From Burkholderiales bacterium (lineage in GTDB: Bacteria; Pseudomonadota; Gammaproteobacteria; Burkholderiales; JAEUOS01), in NCBI GenBank assembly GCA_947473125.1, contig CANJDH010000023.1, positions 1-52,835 of the forward strand: a DNA stretch of 52,835 bases. The letters are read 5' to 3'. Each line of letters starts with the position of its first letter. Position 1 is the first letter of the stretch. The translations under genes and the position numbers were made by a program. Below, piece after piece: positions 15,284-24,033 of the stretch. The notes below the pieces were generated by a model, which saw nothing but the letters and a program-made list of their open reading frames with translations, did no database searches and was not told where the DNA came from.

Positions 15284-16462
15284 TCAGACTCCGAGAATCG
15301 CCGCGCTCGACGGGCTGATCACCGACCCGCCCGTCACCAGGCAGGTTCTGGCGCCGGCCACCTGGCAGGTCGATTCGCCGCGCAGCTGCCGGACGCCCTC
15401 AAGTACGTGGTTGAGGCCGTGCACGTAAGCCTCCGAGAGGCTACCGCCGTGGGTATTGATCGGCGTATTCCCGTCCGGCCAGGCAGCATGCCCCGCCTCG
15501 ACATAGGCCGGGGCCTCACCGCGCGCGCAAAAACCGAAGTCTTCCAGGGTCATGTACAGCATCGCGCTGAAATGGTCGTAGACCTGCATGACGTCGATAT
15601 CTGCAGGCGTCAGCTGCGCGGTCTCGAACAAACGTTTGGCCAACTGGCGCTGACCGCCGCTGGTATAGCTGTCGCCCGGCATATTGTGCGAACCCATCGC
15701 GCCGGTACCCCAATCGGCATCGCTGCCCTGCAGGGCAGCGATGATCTCTACCGGCTTCCTGGGCAGGTCGCGCGCTCGCTCGCGGGTGGTGACAATCATC
15801 GCGCAGGCGCCGTCTGTTTCGAGGCAGCAGTCGTAGACCCGGAACGGATCAACGACCCATTTTGAAGCGAGATACTTTTCCAGCGTCAGCGGCCGCCCGT
15901 AAGTGACGGCACGCGGGTTGCGCTGCGCGTTGGCACGAAACATCAACGGGATTGCCGCCAGTTGCGCATCGGTGAAGCCGTAGTCATGGCGATAGCGTTG
16001 CGCTACCATCGCCAAGCCCTGGGCCGCAGAAAACAGGCCATACGGCCCGACCATGTCGCTGTGCATGCGCTGCGGGTAGAACTTGCCGTAGCGACGGCTC
16101 TGCCCCTGGCACAGACTGCGAAACACGGCCACGTGGCGCGCCTGTCCGGATTCAACTGCGCTTGCCGCGAGCGACAAGGCGCCGCATGGTCCGCCACCGC
16201 GCCCGCCCCATACCGAGGCCGACACCTTGAGCTCGGGAATGCCCAGGGCAAGCTGCATCAATGACGCATCAATCGACGTATCGGCAAAACAGGACAGCCC
16301 GTCAATCTGGTCAAGGCGCAAGCCGGCGTCGCGCGCCGCACTGGCAATCGCCTCGCAGGCCAGCTGGAATTCGTTGCGGTCGGAAAAGCCGCCCCAGCGC
16401 CGATATTCGGTTTGGCCAATACCGGCGATGCAGGCGCGCGCGCGCGCTGGAGCGGCCGCCAT
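15284..16462 (-). CDS. Thiolase-like / lipid-transfer (SCP2-thiolase) protein
   Basis: A 392-residue thiolase-fold protein of the group annotated as lipid-transfer protein or acetyl-CoA acetyltransferase. The N-terminus IAGIGQTEYRRW and the C-terminal NTHGGSLSEAYVHGLNHV are typical. The active-site cysteine of true thiolases (CxSGLxA) is not at its usual place: the segment reads GGRGGGPCGALSLAASAV, with the Cys displaced. Cysteine-poor members of this group paired with DUF35 can be aldolases using tyrosines, so a retro-aldolase role is more likely than thiolysis; this is inference. The ATG at 16462 lies one base after the Bug gene stop. The start could also be further upstream in frame, but that part overlaps the Bug gene. 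Confidence 0.85.
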   Translation of the reverse strand: MAAAPARARACIAGIGQTEYRRWGGFSDRNEFQLACEAIASAARDAGLRLDQIDGLSCFADTSIDASLMQLALGIPELKVSASVWGGRGGGPCGALSLAASAVESGQARHVAVFRSLCQGQSRRYGKFYPQRMHSDMVGPYGLFSAAQGLAMVAQRYRHDYGFTDAQLAAIPLMFRANAQRNPRAVTYGRPLTLEKYLASKWVVDPFRVYDCCLETDGACAMIVTTRERARDLPRKPVEIIAALQGSDADWGTGAMGSHNMPGDSYTSGGQRQLAKRLFETAQLTPADIDVMQVYDHFSAMLYMTLEDFGFCARGEAPAYVEAGHAAWPDGNTPINTHGGSLSEAYVHGLNHVLEGVRQLRGESTCQVAGARTCLVTGGSVISPSSAAILGV

Positions 16463-16463
16463 C

Positions 16464-17459
16464 CTAATCAAGGGTGACGCCGATACTGCGCGCGTATTCG
16501 GACCATTTCTTGATTTCGGCGCCGACAAACTGTCCGAATTCGGCCGGCGTCAGGGTACCCGGCGCGAGCCCCTGGGCCAACAGCCAGGCTTCGTTGTCCT
16601 TGTCGGCAAGCGCCTTGACGGCAGATGCATGAATCCGCGCCACGATATCCGGCGGCGTGCGTGCAGGCGCGAGATAGCCGTACCACGCCAGAATGTTGTA
16701 ACCCATGGTGCCCTGCTCAGCGATGGTCGGTACATCCTTCAACCAGGGCGCAGGTGAACGCTGCCCCGTAGTGACGGCAAGCATCCGCACCTGGCCAGCT
16801 TCCACAAAGGGCTTGATCGGAATCGGGCTGATGATGGCGACATCGATCCGGCCCGACACCAGATCGGGCAAATAGGGGCCGGCGCCCTTGTAGGGAATGT
16901 GCGTCATCTTGAAGCCCGCCATTTTTTGCAGCACTTCACCGGCAATGTGGTCGGCACCACCCGTACCTGAGCTCGCGAAATTGAGCTTGCCGGGGTTGGC
17001 TTTGGCGTGCTCGATGAGTTCGCGCATGTTCCTGAATGGCAATTTGGCATTGACCACCAGCACATAAGGGGTGGTCGCGATCAGGGTAATCGCCTGAAAG
17101 TCGGTTGCCGGATTGAAACGCACCGACTTCATCACCGCCGGCGCAACCGCCAGAGCGCCCGTCGCTCCCATGAACAGCGTGTAACCATCCGGCGCGGCGC
17201 GCGCAGCCGCTTCTGCCGCAATCGTCCCGCCGGCCCCGCCGCGATGATCAGACACCAGGGGCTGGCCGAGGTCTCGTGCGATTTCACGGCCCACCCGCTC
17301 CGACAAGGCCTGCGTAGCACCACCCGTCGCAAACGGAATCAGTACCGTGATCGGACGCTCGGGGTAGCCGGCGGCAAGCGCCGTCCCGGCACTACACAGC
17401 ATGCCACCTGCGAGCACCGCCGCAACACACCACCGCATGAGCTGACTGGCCACGTTCAT
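16464..17459 (-). CDS. Bug (TctC) family substrate-binding protein
   Basis: A 331-residue periplasmic receptor. Its signal peptide is cleaved near ALA-AGYPERP. Family blocks are YPERPITVLIPFATGGATQ, HRGGAGGTIAAEAAAR, GKLNFASSGTGGADHIAGE and WYGYLAPARTPPD. The start is uncertain: at ATG 17459 a GGGAGG touches the start codon, which is too close, and the ATG at 17438 has no ribosome-binding sequence. It lies inside the catabolic operon between the TauD and thiolase-like genes and closely resembles the terminal Bug gene, 12421-13401. No membrane partners are encoded here. Confidence 0.88.
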   Translation of the reverse strand: MNVASQLMRWCVAAVLAGGMLCSAGTALAAGYPERPITVLIPFATGGATQALSERVGREIARDLGQPLVSDHRGGAGGTIAAEAAARAAPDGYTLFMGATGALAVAPAVMKSVRFNPATDFQAITLIATTPYVLVVNAKLPFRNMRELIEHAKANPGKLNFASSGTGGADHIAGEVLQKMAGFKMTHIPYKGAGPYLPDLVSGRIDVAIISPIPIKPFVEAGQVRMLAVTTGQRSPAPWLKDVPTIAEQGTMGYNILAWYGYLAPARTPPDIVARIHASAVKALADKDNEAWLLAQGLAPGTLTPAEFGQFVGAEIKKWSEYARSIGVTLD

Positions 17460-17470
17460 CCTCCCGGAAA

Positions 17471-18322
17471 TCAGGCCGCCGCGGCCATGTGTTGCAAGGG
17501 AAAGCCCTTGATCGTGGTGCGCCACATCAACCGGTGCTGGTGCGGGCCGTAGTCACCTACGGCATTGTGGATGGTGCTGTAGTTGTCCCACATCAGGACA
17601 TCGCCCACCCGCCACTTGTGGCGGTAGACAAATTCGGGACGCGCCGCATGCTCGTAGAGACGTTTGAGCAAGGCTTCGCTTTCGGCGGCGCTGATACCGA
17701 GCACATGACTGGTAAAGCCGGCGTTGACATACAGGATGCGCGCGCCGCTGACCGGATGACGCAGGATCAGCGGATGTGCCACACCAGGCAGGCTGTCGTT
17801 CGGTTTGGTAAAGCGAAATACATACTCATGCCAGACCGACAGTTTCTCCAGTCGTTCCTGCTCTTCTGCAGGCAAGGCAGCCAGTGCCGCAATCATGGAA
17901 GAAAACAGGGTGTCGCCAAGCGGCTGGCCCTGTTCGTCGTGCGGGATCTTGCGTGAATAGAGCATCGAAGACCAGGCCGGCTGCTTCACGTAAGAGCGGT
18001 CGGTATGCCAGTACTGGCCGGCATCCTGCACGCCGAGGCGCTTGCCGTTCTCGACCATGTTGGAGAGCGAAATGATCTCGGGATGGCCCGGCATCAAAAA
18101 CTCGCTCAGCGTCGAGCCGTAAGATTCATCCGGGCCAAAGCAGCGCGCAAAGCGGATGAACTGGTCCGGGGTCAATTCCTGCCCGCGCACGATCAGCACG
18201 CCGTGATCCGTGAACGCCTGCTTGATGGTCTCGATGTGCGCCGCACTCATCGGTTGCGTGAGATCCAGTCCTTCCGCTTCCGCTCCCAGCACAGGCGTCA
18301 ATTGACGAATTTTCATGTCCAT
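17471..18322 (-). CDS. TauD/TfdA family Fe(II)/2-oxoglutarate dioxygenase
   Basis: A 283-residue non-haem iron oxygenase. It couples decarboxylation of 2-oxoglutarate to hydroxylation of a substrate. The iron ligands are visible: the HxD motif as H106/D108 (YWHTDRSY) and the distal His at about 252 (IHNAVGDYG), with the 2-oxoglutarate-binding Arg shortly after (HRLMWRTT). TfdA-type members cleave ether bonds and TauD-type members release sulfite, so cleavage of a substituent from the substrate is plausible. GGAGGG precedes two closely spaced ATGs (18322 and 18316) and either may be used. It lies downstream of the acyl-CoA ligase gene. Confidence 0.92.
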   Translation of the reverse strand: MDMKIRQLTPVLGAEAEGLDLTQPMSAAHIETIKQAFTDHGVLIVRGQELTPDQFIRFARCFGPDESYGSTLSEFLMPGHPEIISLSNMVENGKRLGVQDAGQYWHTDRSYVKQPAWSSMLYSRKIPHDEQGQPLGDTLFSSMIAALAALPAEEQERLEKLSVWHEYVFRFTKPNDSLPGVAHPLILRHPVSGARILYVNAGFTSHVLGISAAESEALLKRLYEHAARPEFVYRHKWRVGDVLMWDNYSTIHNAVGDYGPHQHRLMWRTTIKGFPLQHMAAAA

Positions 18323-18410
18323 GTCCCTCCGGTTTGTCGCTGCACCAAGCCTTGCGTCCCGTACGCCTGCCGCTCCGCGCGCCCACTTTGTGTCCTGATC
18401 AAGACACAAA

Positions 18411-19961
18411 CTATACCCTGCGCTCTTGATCCTTCCAATAGCGCTCGCGGATTTCGCGCTTGAGCACCTTGCCGACCGAGCTACGCGGCAGGCTGTCCCA
18501 GGACTCGATGCTCTTGGGAGTCTTGAGGCCGCCTAGCGCGCTGCGGCAATGCTCCTTGAGCTCTTCTTCAGAAGCCGCCTGCCCGGGCTTGAACTCCACA
18601 ACGGCCTTGACCGCCTCCCCCCACTTGGCATCTGGCACGCCGACGACCGCACAATCAAGTACCGCCGGGTGGCGCCACAACACCTGTTCGATTTCGCTCG
18701 GGTAAATATTGAAACCCCCGCTGATGATCATGTCTTTTTTGCGGTCCACGATGTAAAAAAACCCCTGCTCGTCGCGATAGCCGACGTCGCCGGTATGGTG
18801 CCAGCCAAAGCGCGTCACCGCTTCGTTTTCCTCGGGCCGCAGGTAGTAGCCCTTCATGACCAGGTTGCCGCGCACCACCAGTTCGCCGTTCTGGTGCGGT
18901 GGCAGCAGGTTGCCGTCGTCGTCCATCACCTCGACGCGGGTCAAAGGGCTCGGGCGTCCACAACTCTTGAGGCGCTGCTGCCTTACTTCCGGATCGGCCG
19001 CATCGTAGTCGGCGGGGCCCATGAAGGTACAAATCAATGGCGCCTCGGTCTGGCCCCAGGCCTGCGTCATGACGGGCCCGAATACCTCGAAGGCCTCGGC
19101 CAGCTTTTGCGCCGACATCGGCGCGGCAGCGTAGATGAAATAGCGCAGCGACGAAAAATCGCGCGCGCGCACGCCGGGCGTGGCCAGCAGGTTGTAGATC
19201 ACCGTGGGGGGCAGGAACATCGTGGTGATCCGGTACTTCTCGATCGCCGCAAATATGCGCAACGGATCAGCGCGATCCAGCAGCACCGTGGTGCCACCCG
19301 AGAACAGCACCGACAGCGCGATGTTGCCGGCCCCATGCGTAACCGGCACCGCTGCCAGATTGACATGCGGTTCGGGCAGCGGCATGCACAGGTTGAAATT
19401 GGCAAACAGCGCCTCGGCATTGCGATGGCAAATCATGACGCTCTTGGGCCTGCCGGTGGTACCGCCAGTTCCCTTAATCCATGCGATGTCTTCCGCGCCG
19501 TGCAGGTCGTCAGGAAAACGTGTCTCGAAGCGCTCCACCCAGGCATCAAAGGCTGGCGCGCCTTGTGCCGGCGCATCGAAGCAGACCATGCCCTTCAGGC
19601 TTGGCACCTGATCGCGCAGCGTGGCCGCGTCAGCCGCCACGCTGCTGTGAAAGAACACGAACTCGCACTCGTTTTCAACCAGAAACTCGATGTTCTCGCG
19701 CAGCGGATTGCGTGTCTGCACCGGCAGCCACACCGCGCCGGCGCGCAACAGGCCGATCATCGCCACCAGCGCCAGCGCCACATTGGGGCTGTACAGCGCG
19801 ACGCGAGCCCCGCGCCGCAAACCCGCTGCGTGCAAGCCGTTGGCGATGCGGTGCGACAGCACCAGCACTTCGGCGTGGGTCAGGGACGTTTCATCGTCAA
19901 TCACGCAGGGCCGCCCGGGCACGCGCGCCATGCCGTTTTCAAGCAGATCAATGACTCTCAT
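18411..19961 (-). CDS. AMP-forming acyl-CoA synthetase
   Basis: A 516-residue ANL-family ligase. It activates a carboxylic acid to its CoA thioester in the cytosol with ATP. The adenylate P-loop is GTGGTTGRPKS at about 164-174. The A5 region is AWGQTEAP and the hinge is VDRKKDMIISGGFNIYPSEIE. The catalytic Lys is in LPRSSVGKVLKRE near the C-terminus. It is full length. The enzyme fits the start of a CoA-dependent branch that ends in the thiolase-like/DUF35 pair of the same operon. The acid substrate is unknown. A 111-base gap separates it from the upstream hydrolase. Confidence 0.93.
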   Translation of the reverse strand: MRVIDLLENGMARVPGRPCVIDDETSLTHAEVLVLSHRIANGLHAAGLRRGARVALYSPNVALALVAMIGLLRAGAVWLPVQTRNPLRENIEFLVENECEFVFFHSSVAADAATLRDQVPSLKGMVCFDAPAQGAPAFDAWVERFETRFPDDLHGAEDIAWIKGTGGTTGRPKSVMICHRNAEALFANFNLCMPLPEPHVNLAAVPVTHGAGNIALSVLFSGGTTVLLDRADPLRIFAAIEKYRITTMFLPPTVIYNLLATPGVRARDFSSLRYFIYAAAPMSAQKLAEAFEVFGPVMTQAWGQTEAPLICTFMGPADYDAADPEVRQQRLKSCGRPSPLTRVEVMDDDGNLLPPHQNGELVVRGNLVMKGYYLRPEENEAVTRFGWHHTGDVGYRDEQGFFYIVDRKKDMIISGGFNIYPSEIEQVLWRHPAVLDCAVVGVPDAKWGEAVKAVVEFKPGQAASEEELKEHCRSALGGLKTPKSIESWDSLPRSSVGKVLKREIRERYWKDQERRV

Positions 19962-20072
19962 GGGAAACGCCTAGCCAACATGGAAATGAACCTCGCTGCG
20001 AGTGTAAGGGCAATCCGGTGCGCAACACCGCGCCATCGGACCGTATCGGGAATTTGATCGTCAAGACGAGTC

Positions 20073-21023
20073 TCAGGGTACGTCCTTGAGATCGCCGGTC
20101 GGACCCTCGTGATGCGGTTGCAGGGCACGCGGCGGCTGTCGCGGCGTGCCGCCAACCGGAAGGGCCTGGGCCAGAAAGGCAATCACTGCAGTGCCGAACA
20201 CATCGTTGCGATCGCCGGCCACCATGTGCCCGGCACCGGTCACGTTGACGTACTGCGCATGCGGGCACAGTTGCAGAAACTCCTGCGCCCCCTCTTCACT
20301 GAGTACATCCGACAAGCCGCCACGTACGAGCAAGGTCGGCAAACCCAGGCGGCGCGAGCAGGCCTCGAGCCGCTCGTGGCGCTTTTGCAGGTCGTGCCGG
20401 CTTGGTCGAAACCGCGGATCCCAGTGCCAGTGGTACAGGCCATCCGTGCCCAGTCGCACGTTTTTCGCCAACCCGTCGAGCGAGGCCGGGCGCGGCCGTT
20501 GCGGCTGGTACGTGGCAATCGCGTCGGCCACCTCGTCAAGCGAGCGGAACCCCTCGGGCTTGAGACTCATGAAGGCTTGAATGTTGTCGATGCCCTCCGC
20601 CTCAACGCGCGGACCAATGTCGACCATGACCAGCGCGGTGGCGTCGATATGATCCTCGCCCACCGCCACCAGGCTGGTGCCTCCGCCCATCGATGCGCCC
20701 ACCAGGGCGGGGCGCCGGCCGCCAAGCGCGGCGACTACGCAGCGCAGGTCATCGACCATCGCATCCTGGCCGTAAGCGCCCTCTGCTGCCCAATCGGAAT
20801 CGCCATGCCCGCGTGCATCAAAAGCGACAGCGTAATACCCTGCAGCCCCCAGCGTCCGCCCCGCGCCTTTCCAGGCGTGGCGCGTTTGTCCGCCGCCATG
20901 CTGCAGCAGTACCAGCGGTCCGCACGGATTACCCCAGGAGTCCCCCGCAAGGAGCACGCCGCCGGCTCCGGGCCAATAATGCATGGGCATCGGAGTGCCG
21001 GGAAGCCTAGCGCCTGCGCTCAT
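20073..21023 (-). CDS. Alpha/beta hydrolase
   Basis: A 316-residue alpha/beta-fold hydrolase. The oxyanion motif is LLQHGGGQTRHAW. The nucleophile Ser111 lies in GASMGG, FDARGHGDSDW is the conserved strand 4 region, the acid is probably in the LLVRGGLSDVLS block, and the His is in GAGHMVAGD. The last 25 residues (RQPPRALQPHHEGPTG) are proline-rich and outside the fold. It could open a lactone or cleave an ester ahead of the acyl-CoA ligase; this is inference from position. The start might also be an internal ATG 11 codons later; neither has a clear ribosome-binding sequence. Confidence 0.85.
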   Translation of the reverse strand: MSAGARLPGTPMPMHYWPGAGGVLLAGDSWGNPCGPLVLLQHGGGQTRHAWKGAGRTLGAAGYYAVAFDARGHGDSDWAAEGAYGQDAMVDDLRCVVAALGGRRPALVGASMGGGTSLVAVGEDHIDATALVMVDIGPRVEAEGIDNIQAFMSLKPEGFRSLDEVADAIATYQPQRPRPASLDGLAKNVRLGTDGLYHWHWDPRFRPSRHDLQKRHERLEACSRRLGLPTLLVRGGLSDVLSEEGAQEFLQLCPHAQYVNVTGAGHMVAGDRNDVFGTAVIAFLAQALPVGGTPRQPPRALQPHHEGPTGDLKDVP

Positions 21024-21154
21024 GGCGGGAATCCCGTTCGAAGTCGATGCATAAGGCGGATGAATACTTTCGAGGATGCCGTCAACTGTCTACCTCATGG
21101 ATGGCGCTGAAGCATCAATATAAACATCAGCCGATTGATCTGGCGGCACTGGTT

Positions 21155-21212
21155 GCGAGGTTTTTCGGTAGCCGACCAGCCTTTTGAGTCGGCGAAAACC
21201 CGCCAGCCTCGC
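21155..21212. repeat. Imperfect long hairpin in an intergenic gap
   Basis: In the 213-base gap between the hydrolase and the FMN oxidase genes, GCGAGG pairs with CCTCGC (21207-21212) and GCCGAC (21171-21176) pairs with GTCGGC (21188-21193). TTTT and AAAA segments lie between. No U-tract follows on the minus strand. Nothing else was recognised in the gap. Confidence 0.4.
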
Positions 21213-21236
21213 CATCGGACTCCAGCTCGCCGGCAA

Positions 21237-22412
21237 TCAATCATCGATATGGGGCAAAGCGTTTGCCGGGGCGTCGTATTCGTCGAGCAGCGGAAACGCG
21301 CTCAATACGCTTGGTTCAAACACGGCCGGTGCCTGCGTGACATGGCGCGGCGTGAGTTCGGCAAACGAGGTCACGCCGAGCAGTCCGAGGCAAATCCGGA
21401 TTTCTTCTTCGAGCAATTCAAATGCCCGCACCAGCCCGGGCACGCCTGCCGCTCCGAGCGCCATACAGGTGAAACGCCCCAGCCCCACCATGGTGGCGCC
21501 CAGTGCAATCGCCTTGACAATGTCCGAGCCGCGCATGAAACCGCCATCAACCCACACGTCGGCGCGGCCCTTGACCGCCGCGACGATCTCGGGCAACACC
21601 GCCGCGCTGCCCAGGCCGTGGTCAAGCTGGCGCCCGCCGTGGTTCGACACATAGATCACGTCTACCCCGTGTTGCACCGCCAGTTCGGCGTCTTCCGCGG
21701 TGGCAATGCCCTTGAGGATCAGCGGCATCCCGCAGGTTGCCTTGACGTGGTCGACGGTGCGCCACGACAGAGCCGCCTGATGGGCCACGCCCGCCGCGTC
21801 GGCAGGGCGCCATGGCTTGACCATGCGTGTGACGATGTCGCGTTCGCGCCGGCTGTAGTAGGCGCTGTCCACCGTCAGGCAAAACGCGCGAAAACCGCTA
21901 TCGCGCGCGCGCCGGACCCAGTCGTCCACCCAGGCCTGGTCGCCGCGCACATAAAGCTGAAACACGCGCAAGGTCGCGGCGGCGGCGGCGGTGGCCTCCA
22001 GCCCGGGCTGGCACACTGACGAGAGCATTTGCGGGATGCCGAATTGCGCCGCGCCGAGAGCCGCGTCGGCTGCGCCGCCGGGTGAAAACGATTCCATGCC
22101 GCCGACCGGCGCCAGCATTACCGGCAGACGCACCGGCTGGCCGAGGAACGTGGATCCGCTGTCAATCCGGCTGACGTCGTTGAGCACGCGGGGGCGAAAC
22201 GCAATCGAATCGAGCGCGTGGCGATTGCGCCGCATGGTGGTTTCGGTCTCGGTCGCGCCCGAGAGATAAATCCAGGCCGCCGGCGGCAAGTTGCGTCGCG
22301 CCGCCGACACGACCTCCTGCAGGGTGAGGAACGAGGCGGCCAGGGTTTCGGCACTGCCCTGTGCGCTGGTCGCCGTTGTCGGTGCGGGCTGGGAGGAAGT
22401 TGTGGGTTGCAT
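21237..22412 (-). CDS. FMN-dependent alpha-hydroxy acid oxidase/dehydrogenase
   Basis: A 391-residue member of the lactate/glycolate/mandelate oxidase family. It oxidises an L-2-hydroxy acid to the 2-oxo acid using FMN. Visible signatures are the LAPVGGM strand, QLYVRGD, the catalytic His in YVSNHGGRQLDHG, and the phosphate loop VDGGFMRGSDIVKAIALGA. The N-terminal 25 residues are rich in Ser, Thr and Ala and look unstructured. It is probably the first gene of the minus-strand catabolic array, with a divergent promoter region of 166 bases before the DUF1993 gene. The substrate is unknown. Confidence 0.92.
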   Translation of the reverse strand: MQPTTSSQPAPTTATSAQGSAETLAASFLTLQEVVSAARRNLPPAAWIYLSGATETETTMRRNRHALDSIAFRPRVLNDVSRIDSGSTFLGQPVRLPVMLAPVGGMESFSPGGAADAALGAAQFGIPQMLSSVCQPGLEATAAAAATLRVFQLYVRGDQAWVDDWVRRARDSGFRAFCLTVDSAYYSRRERDIVTRMVKPWRPADAAGVAHQAALSWRTVDHVKATCGMPLILKGIATAEDAELAVQHGVDVIYVSNHGGRQLDHGLGSAAVLPEIVAAVKGRADVWVDGGFMRGSDIVKAIALGATMVGLGRFTCMALGAAGVPGLVRAFELLEEEIRICLGLLGVTSFAELTPRHVTQAPAVFEPSVLSAFPLLDEYDAPANALPHIDD

Positions 22413-22578
22413 GGTCGGATTCAGAGTACGGGAAAAAGAAGATGCGGCAATGATGACAGGCCCGAGACTACCATTGACCCATCCGGTTCGGGCGGGCCGC
22501 GCGGGGCCCGGCAGCCAAGCCCGCGGCCGCGCAACAGTGCTATAACTGCGCGCCCTTCCCTATTTACTCAGGATTCTC

Positions 22579-23085
22579 ATGACCATCTCCATGTACCAGG
22601 CCAGCGTGCCGCGTTTTGTCAATGTGCTCGGCAACCTTTCCGGCATCCTCGACAAGGCGCAGGCCCATGTCGACGCCAAAAAGCTCGACGCCGCCGTGTT
22701 GACCGGCTATCGCCTGTTCCCCGACATGCTGCCGCTGGTCAAGCAGGTGCAGATTGCCTGCGATACCGCCAAGGGCCTGGTGGCTCGCCTGGCCGGCATG
22801 GAAATCCCGGCGTACGAAGACAACGAAGTAAGCCTGGCCGACCTGAAGGCGCGCATTGCCAAGACGATCGCGTTCATCCAGAGCGTACCTGCCGACAAGA
22901 TCGACGGCACCGAAGACAAGGACATCGTCACCAAGCGTGGCGACAAGGAAACCCATTACAAGGGCATGCAGTTCCTGCTCGGCCATGCCGTGCCGAATGT
23001 CTATTTTCACGTCACCACCGCCTACAACATCCTGCGCCACAACGGCGTCGAGATCGGCAAACGCGACTACCTCGGCAACCCCTGA
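22579..23085 (+). CDS. DUF1993 family protein
   Basis: A 168-residue protein belonging to DUF1993, a four-helix bundle related to DinB-like proteins. Family features are the start MYQASVPRFVNVLGNLSGIL, LFPDMLPLVKQVQIA and the end HVTTAYNILRHNGVEIGKRDYLG. The His residues in FLLGHAVPNVYFHVTTAY could form a metal site, as in DinB-like bundles, although this is inference. The function of the family is not known. It stands alone after a divergent promoter region and 71 bases before a hydrolase gene. Confidence 0.9.
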   Translation: MTISMYQASVPRFVNVLGNLSGILDKAQAHVDAKKLDAAVLTGYRLFPDMLPLVKQVQIACDTAKGLVARLAGMEIPAYEDNEVSLADLKARIAKTIAFIQSVPADKIDGTEDKDIVTKRGDKETHYKGMQFLLGHAVPNVYFHVTTAYNILRHNGVEIGKRDYLGNP

Positions 23086-23156
23086 AGCGGCCTGCGGGCG
23101 GCGCGCCACAGCGGCGCCCGCGCTAGAATGTCCTCTGTATCAGGAGACGATAAAAC

Positions 23157-24020
23157 ATGGAACATCAGGTTTCGTTCACATCCGACGGGCTGACGCTCAC
23201 CGGCGTGCTGCATGTACCGGACAACCTGCAAGCCGGCGAAGCGCGCCCGGCTATCGCGGTATTGCACGGGTTCGGCGGCAACAAGAACGGCGGCATTCCG
23301 GTTGTCGCGGCCAACCTGTTCGAGCAGCTCGGCTACGTCACATTGCGCTTCGACATGCGCGGCTGCGGCAACAGCCAGGGCGTACGCGGCAAGGTGATTT
23401 GCCTGGAGCAGGTCGAAGACACCAAAAACGCGATCACCTTCCTGGCGAGCCGCCCGGAAGTGCGCGCCGACAAGATTGCGGTGATGGGTTTCAGCTTTGG
23501 CGCCGCCGTATCGGTCTATACCGCCGGAGTTGACCCGCGCGTGGCCGCCTGCATCTCGGTCGGCGGCTGGGGCGATGGCGAGAAGAAATTCCGCAAGCAG
23601 CACGCCTCGCCCGAAGCATGGAAAAAGTTCAGCGACATGCTCGCCGAGGGTCGCAAGCAGCTCGCGCAAGGGATCTCGATGATCGTGCCGCGCTTCGACA
23701 TCGTGCCGATCCGCCCCGGCATCCGCAACAATCTGGCGCCGGGCTCGCTGCTCGAGTTCCCGTTTGAAGTCGTCGAGAGCATGTACACGTTTCGCGCCAA
23801 CGAGGTGGTCGGCAAGATCGCGCCGCGTCCCTTGCTGCTGATGCATCCGTCCGACGACAGCGTCACGCCCACCGAGCAGTCAATCGACCTGTTTGCGCAC
23901 GCCGGGCAACCGACCGACCTGCACCTGGTGGCCGAGGTGGATCATTTCATGCTCGCCGAAGACAACCCGATCGCGCCGGCGGTATTGCGCAACTGGCTGG
24001 CGAAGTACCTGCCGCTGTAA
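23157..24020 (+). CDS. Alpha/beta hydrolase, dienelactone-hydrolase/acyl-peptidase-like
   Basis: A 287-residue alpha/beta hydrolase. The oxyanion motif is VLHGFGGNKNGG and the nucleophile Ser113 lies in GFSFGAA. The acid is in LLMHPSDDSVTP and the His in VAEVDHFMLAED. The extra helical cap spans about residues 135-200. AGGAG precedes the ATG with about nine bases between. It lies 13 bases upstream of a Bug gene and is probably in one operon with it and with an Ldh-type dehydrogenase. The substrate is unknown. Confidence 0.88.
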   Translation: MEHQVSFTSDGLTLTGVLHVPDNLQAGEARPAIAVLHGFGGNKNGGIPVVAANLFEQLGYVTLRFDMRGCGNSQGVRGKVICLEQVEDTKNAITFLASRPEVRADKIAVMGFSFGAAVSVYTAGVDPRVAACISVGGWGDGEKKFRKQHASPEAWKKFSDMLAEGRKQLAQGISMIVPRFDIVPIRPGIRNNLAPGSLLEFPFEVVESMYTFRANEVVGKIAPRPLLLMHPSDDSVTPTEQSIDLFAHAGQPTDLHLVAEVDHFMLAEDNPIAPAVLRNWLAKYLPL

Positions 24021-24033
24021 ACCGGACCATGGC

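Noticed and set aside
18549-20057. A 502-codon open frame on the plus strand
   Set aside because: It is antisense to the acyl-CoA ligase, which has full ANL motifs; the plus-strand translation is rich in Arg, His and Gln and has no recognisable domain.
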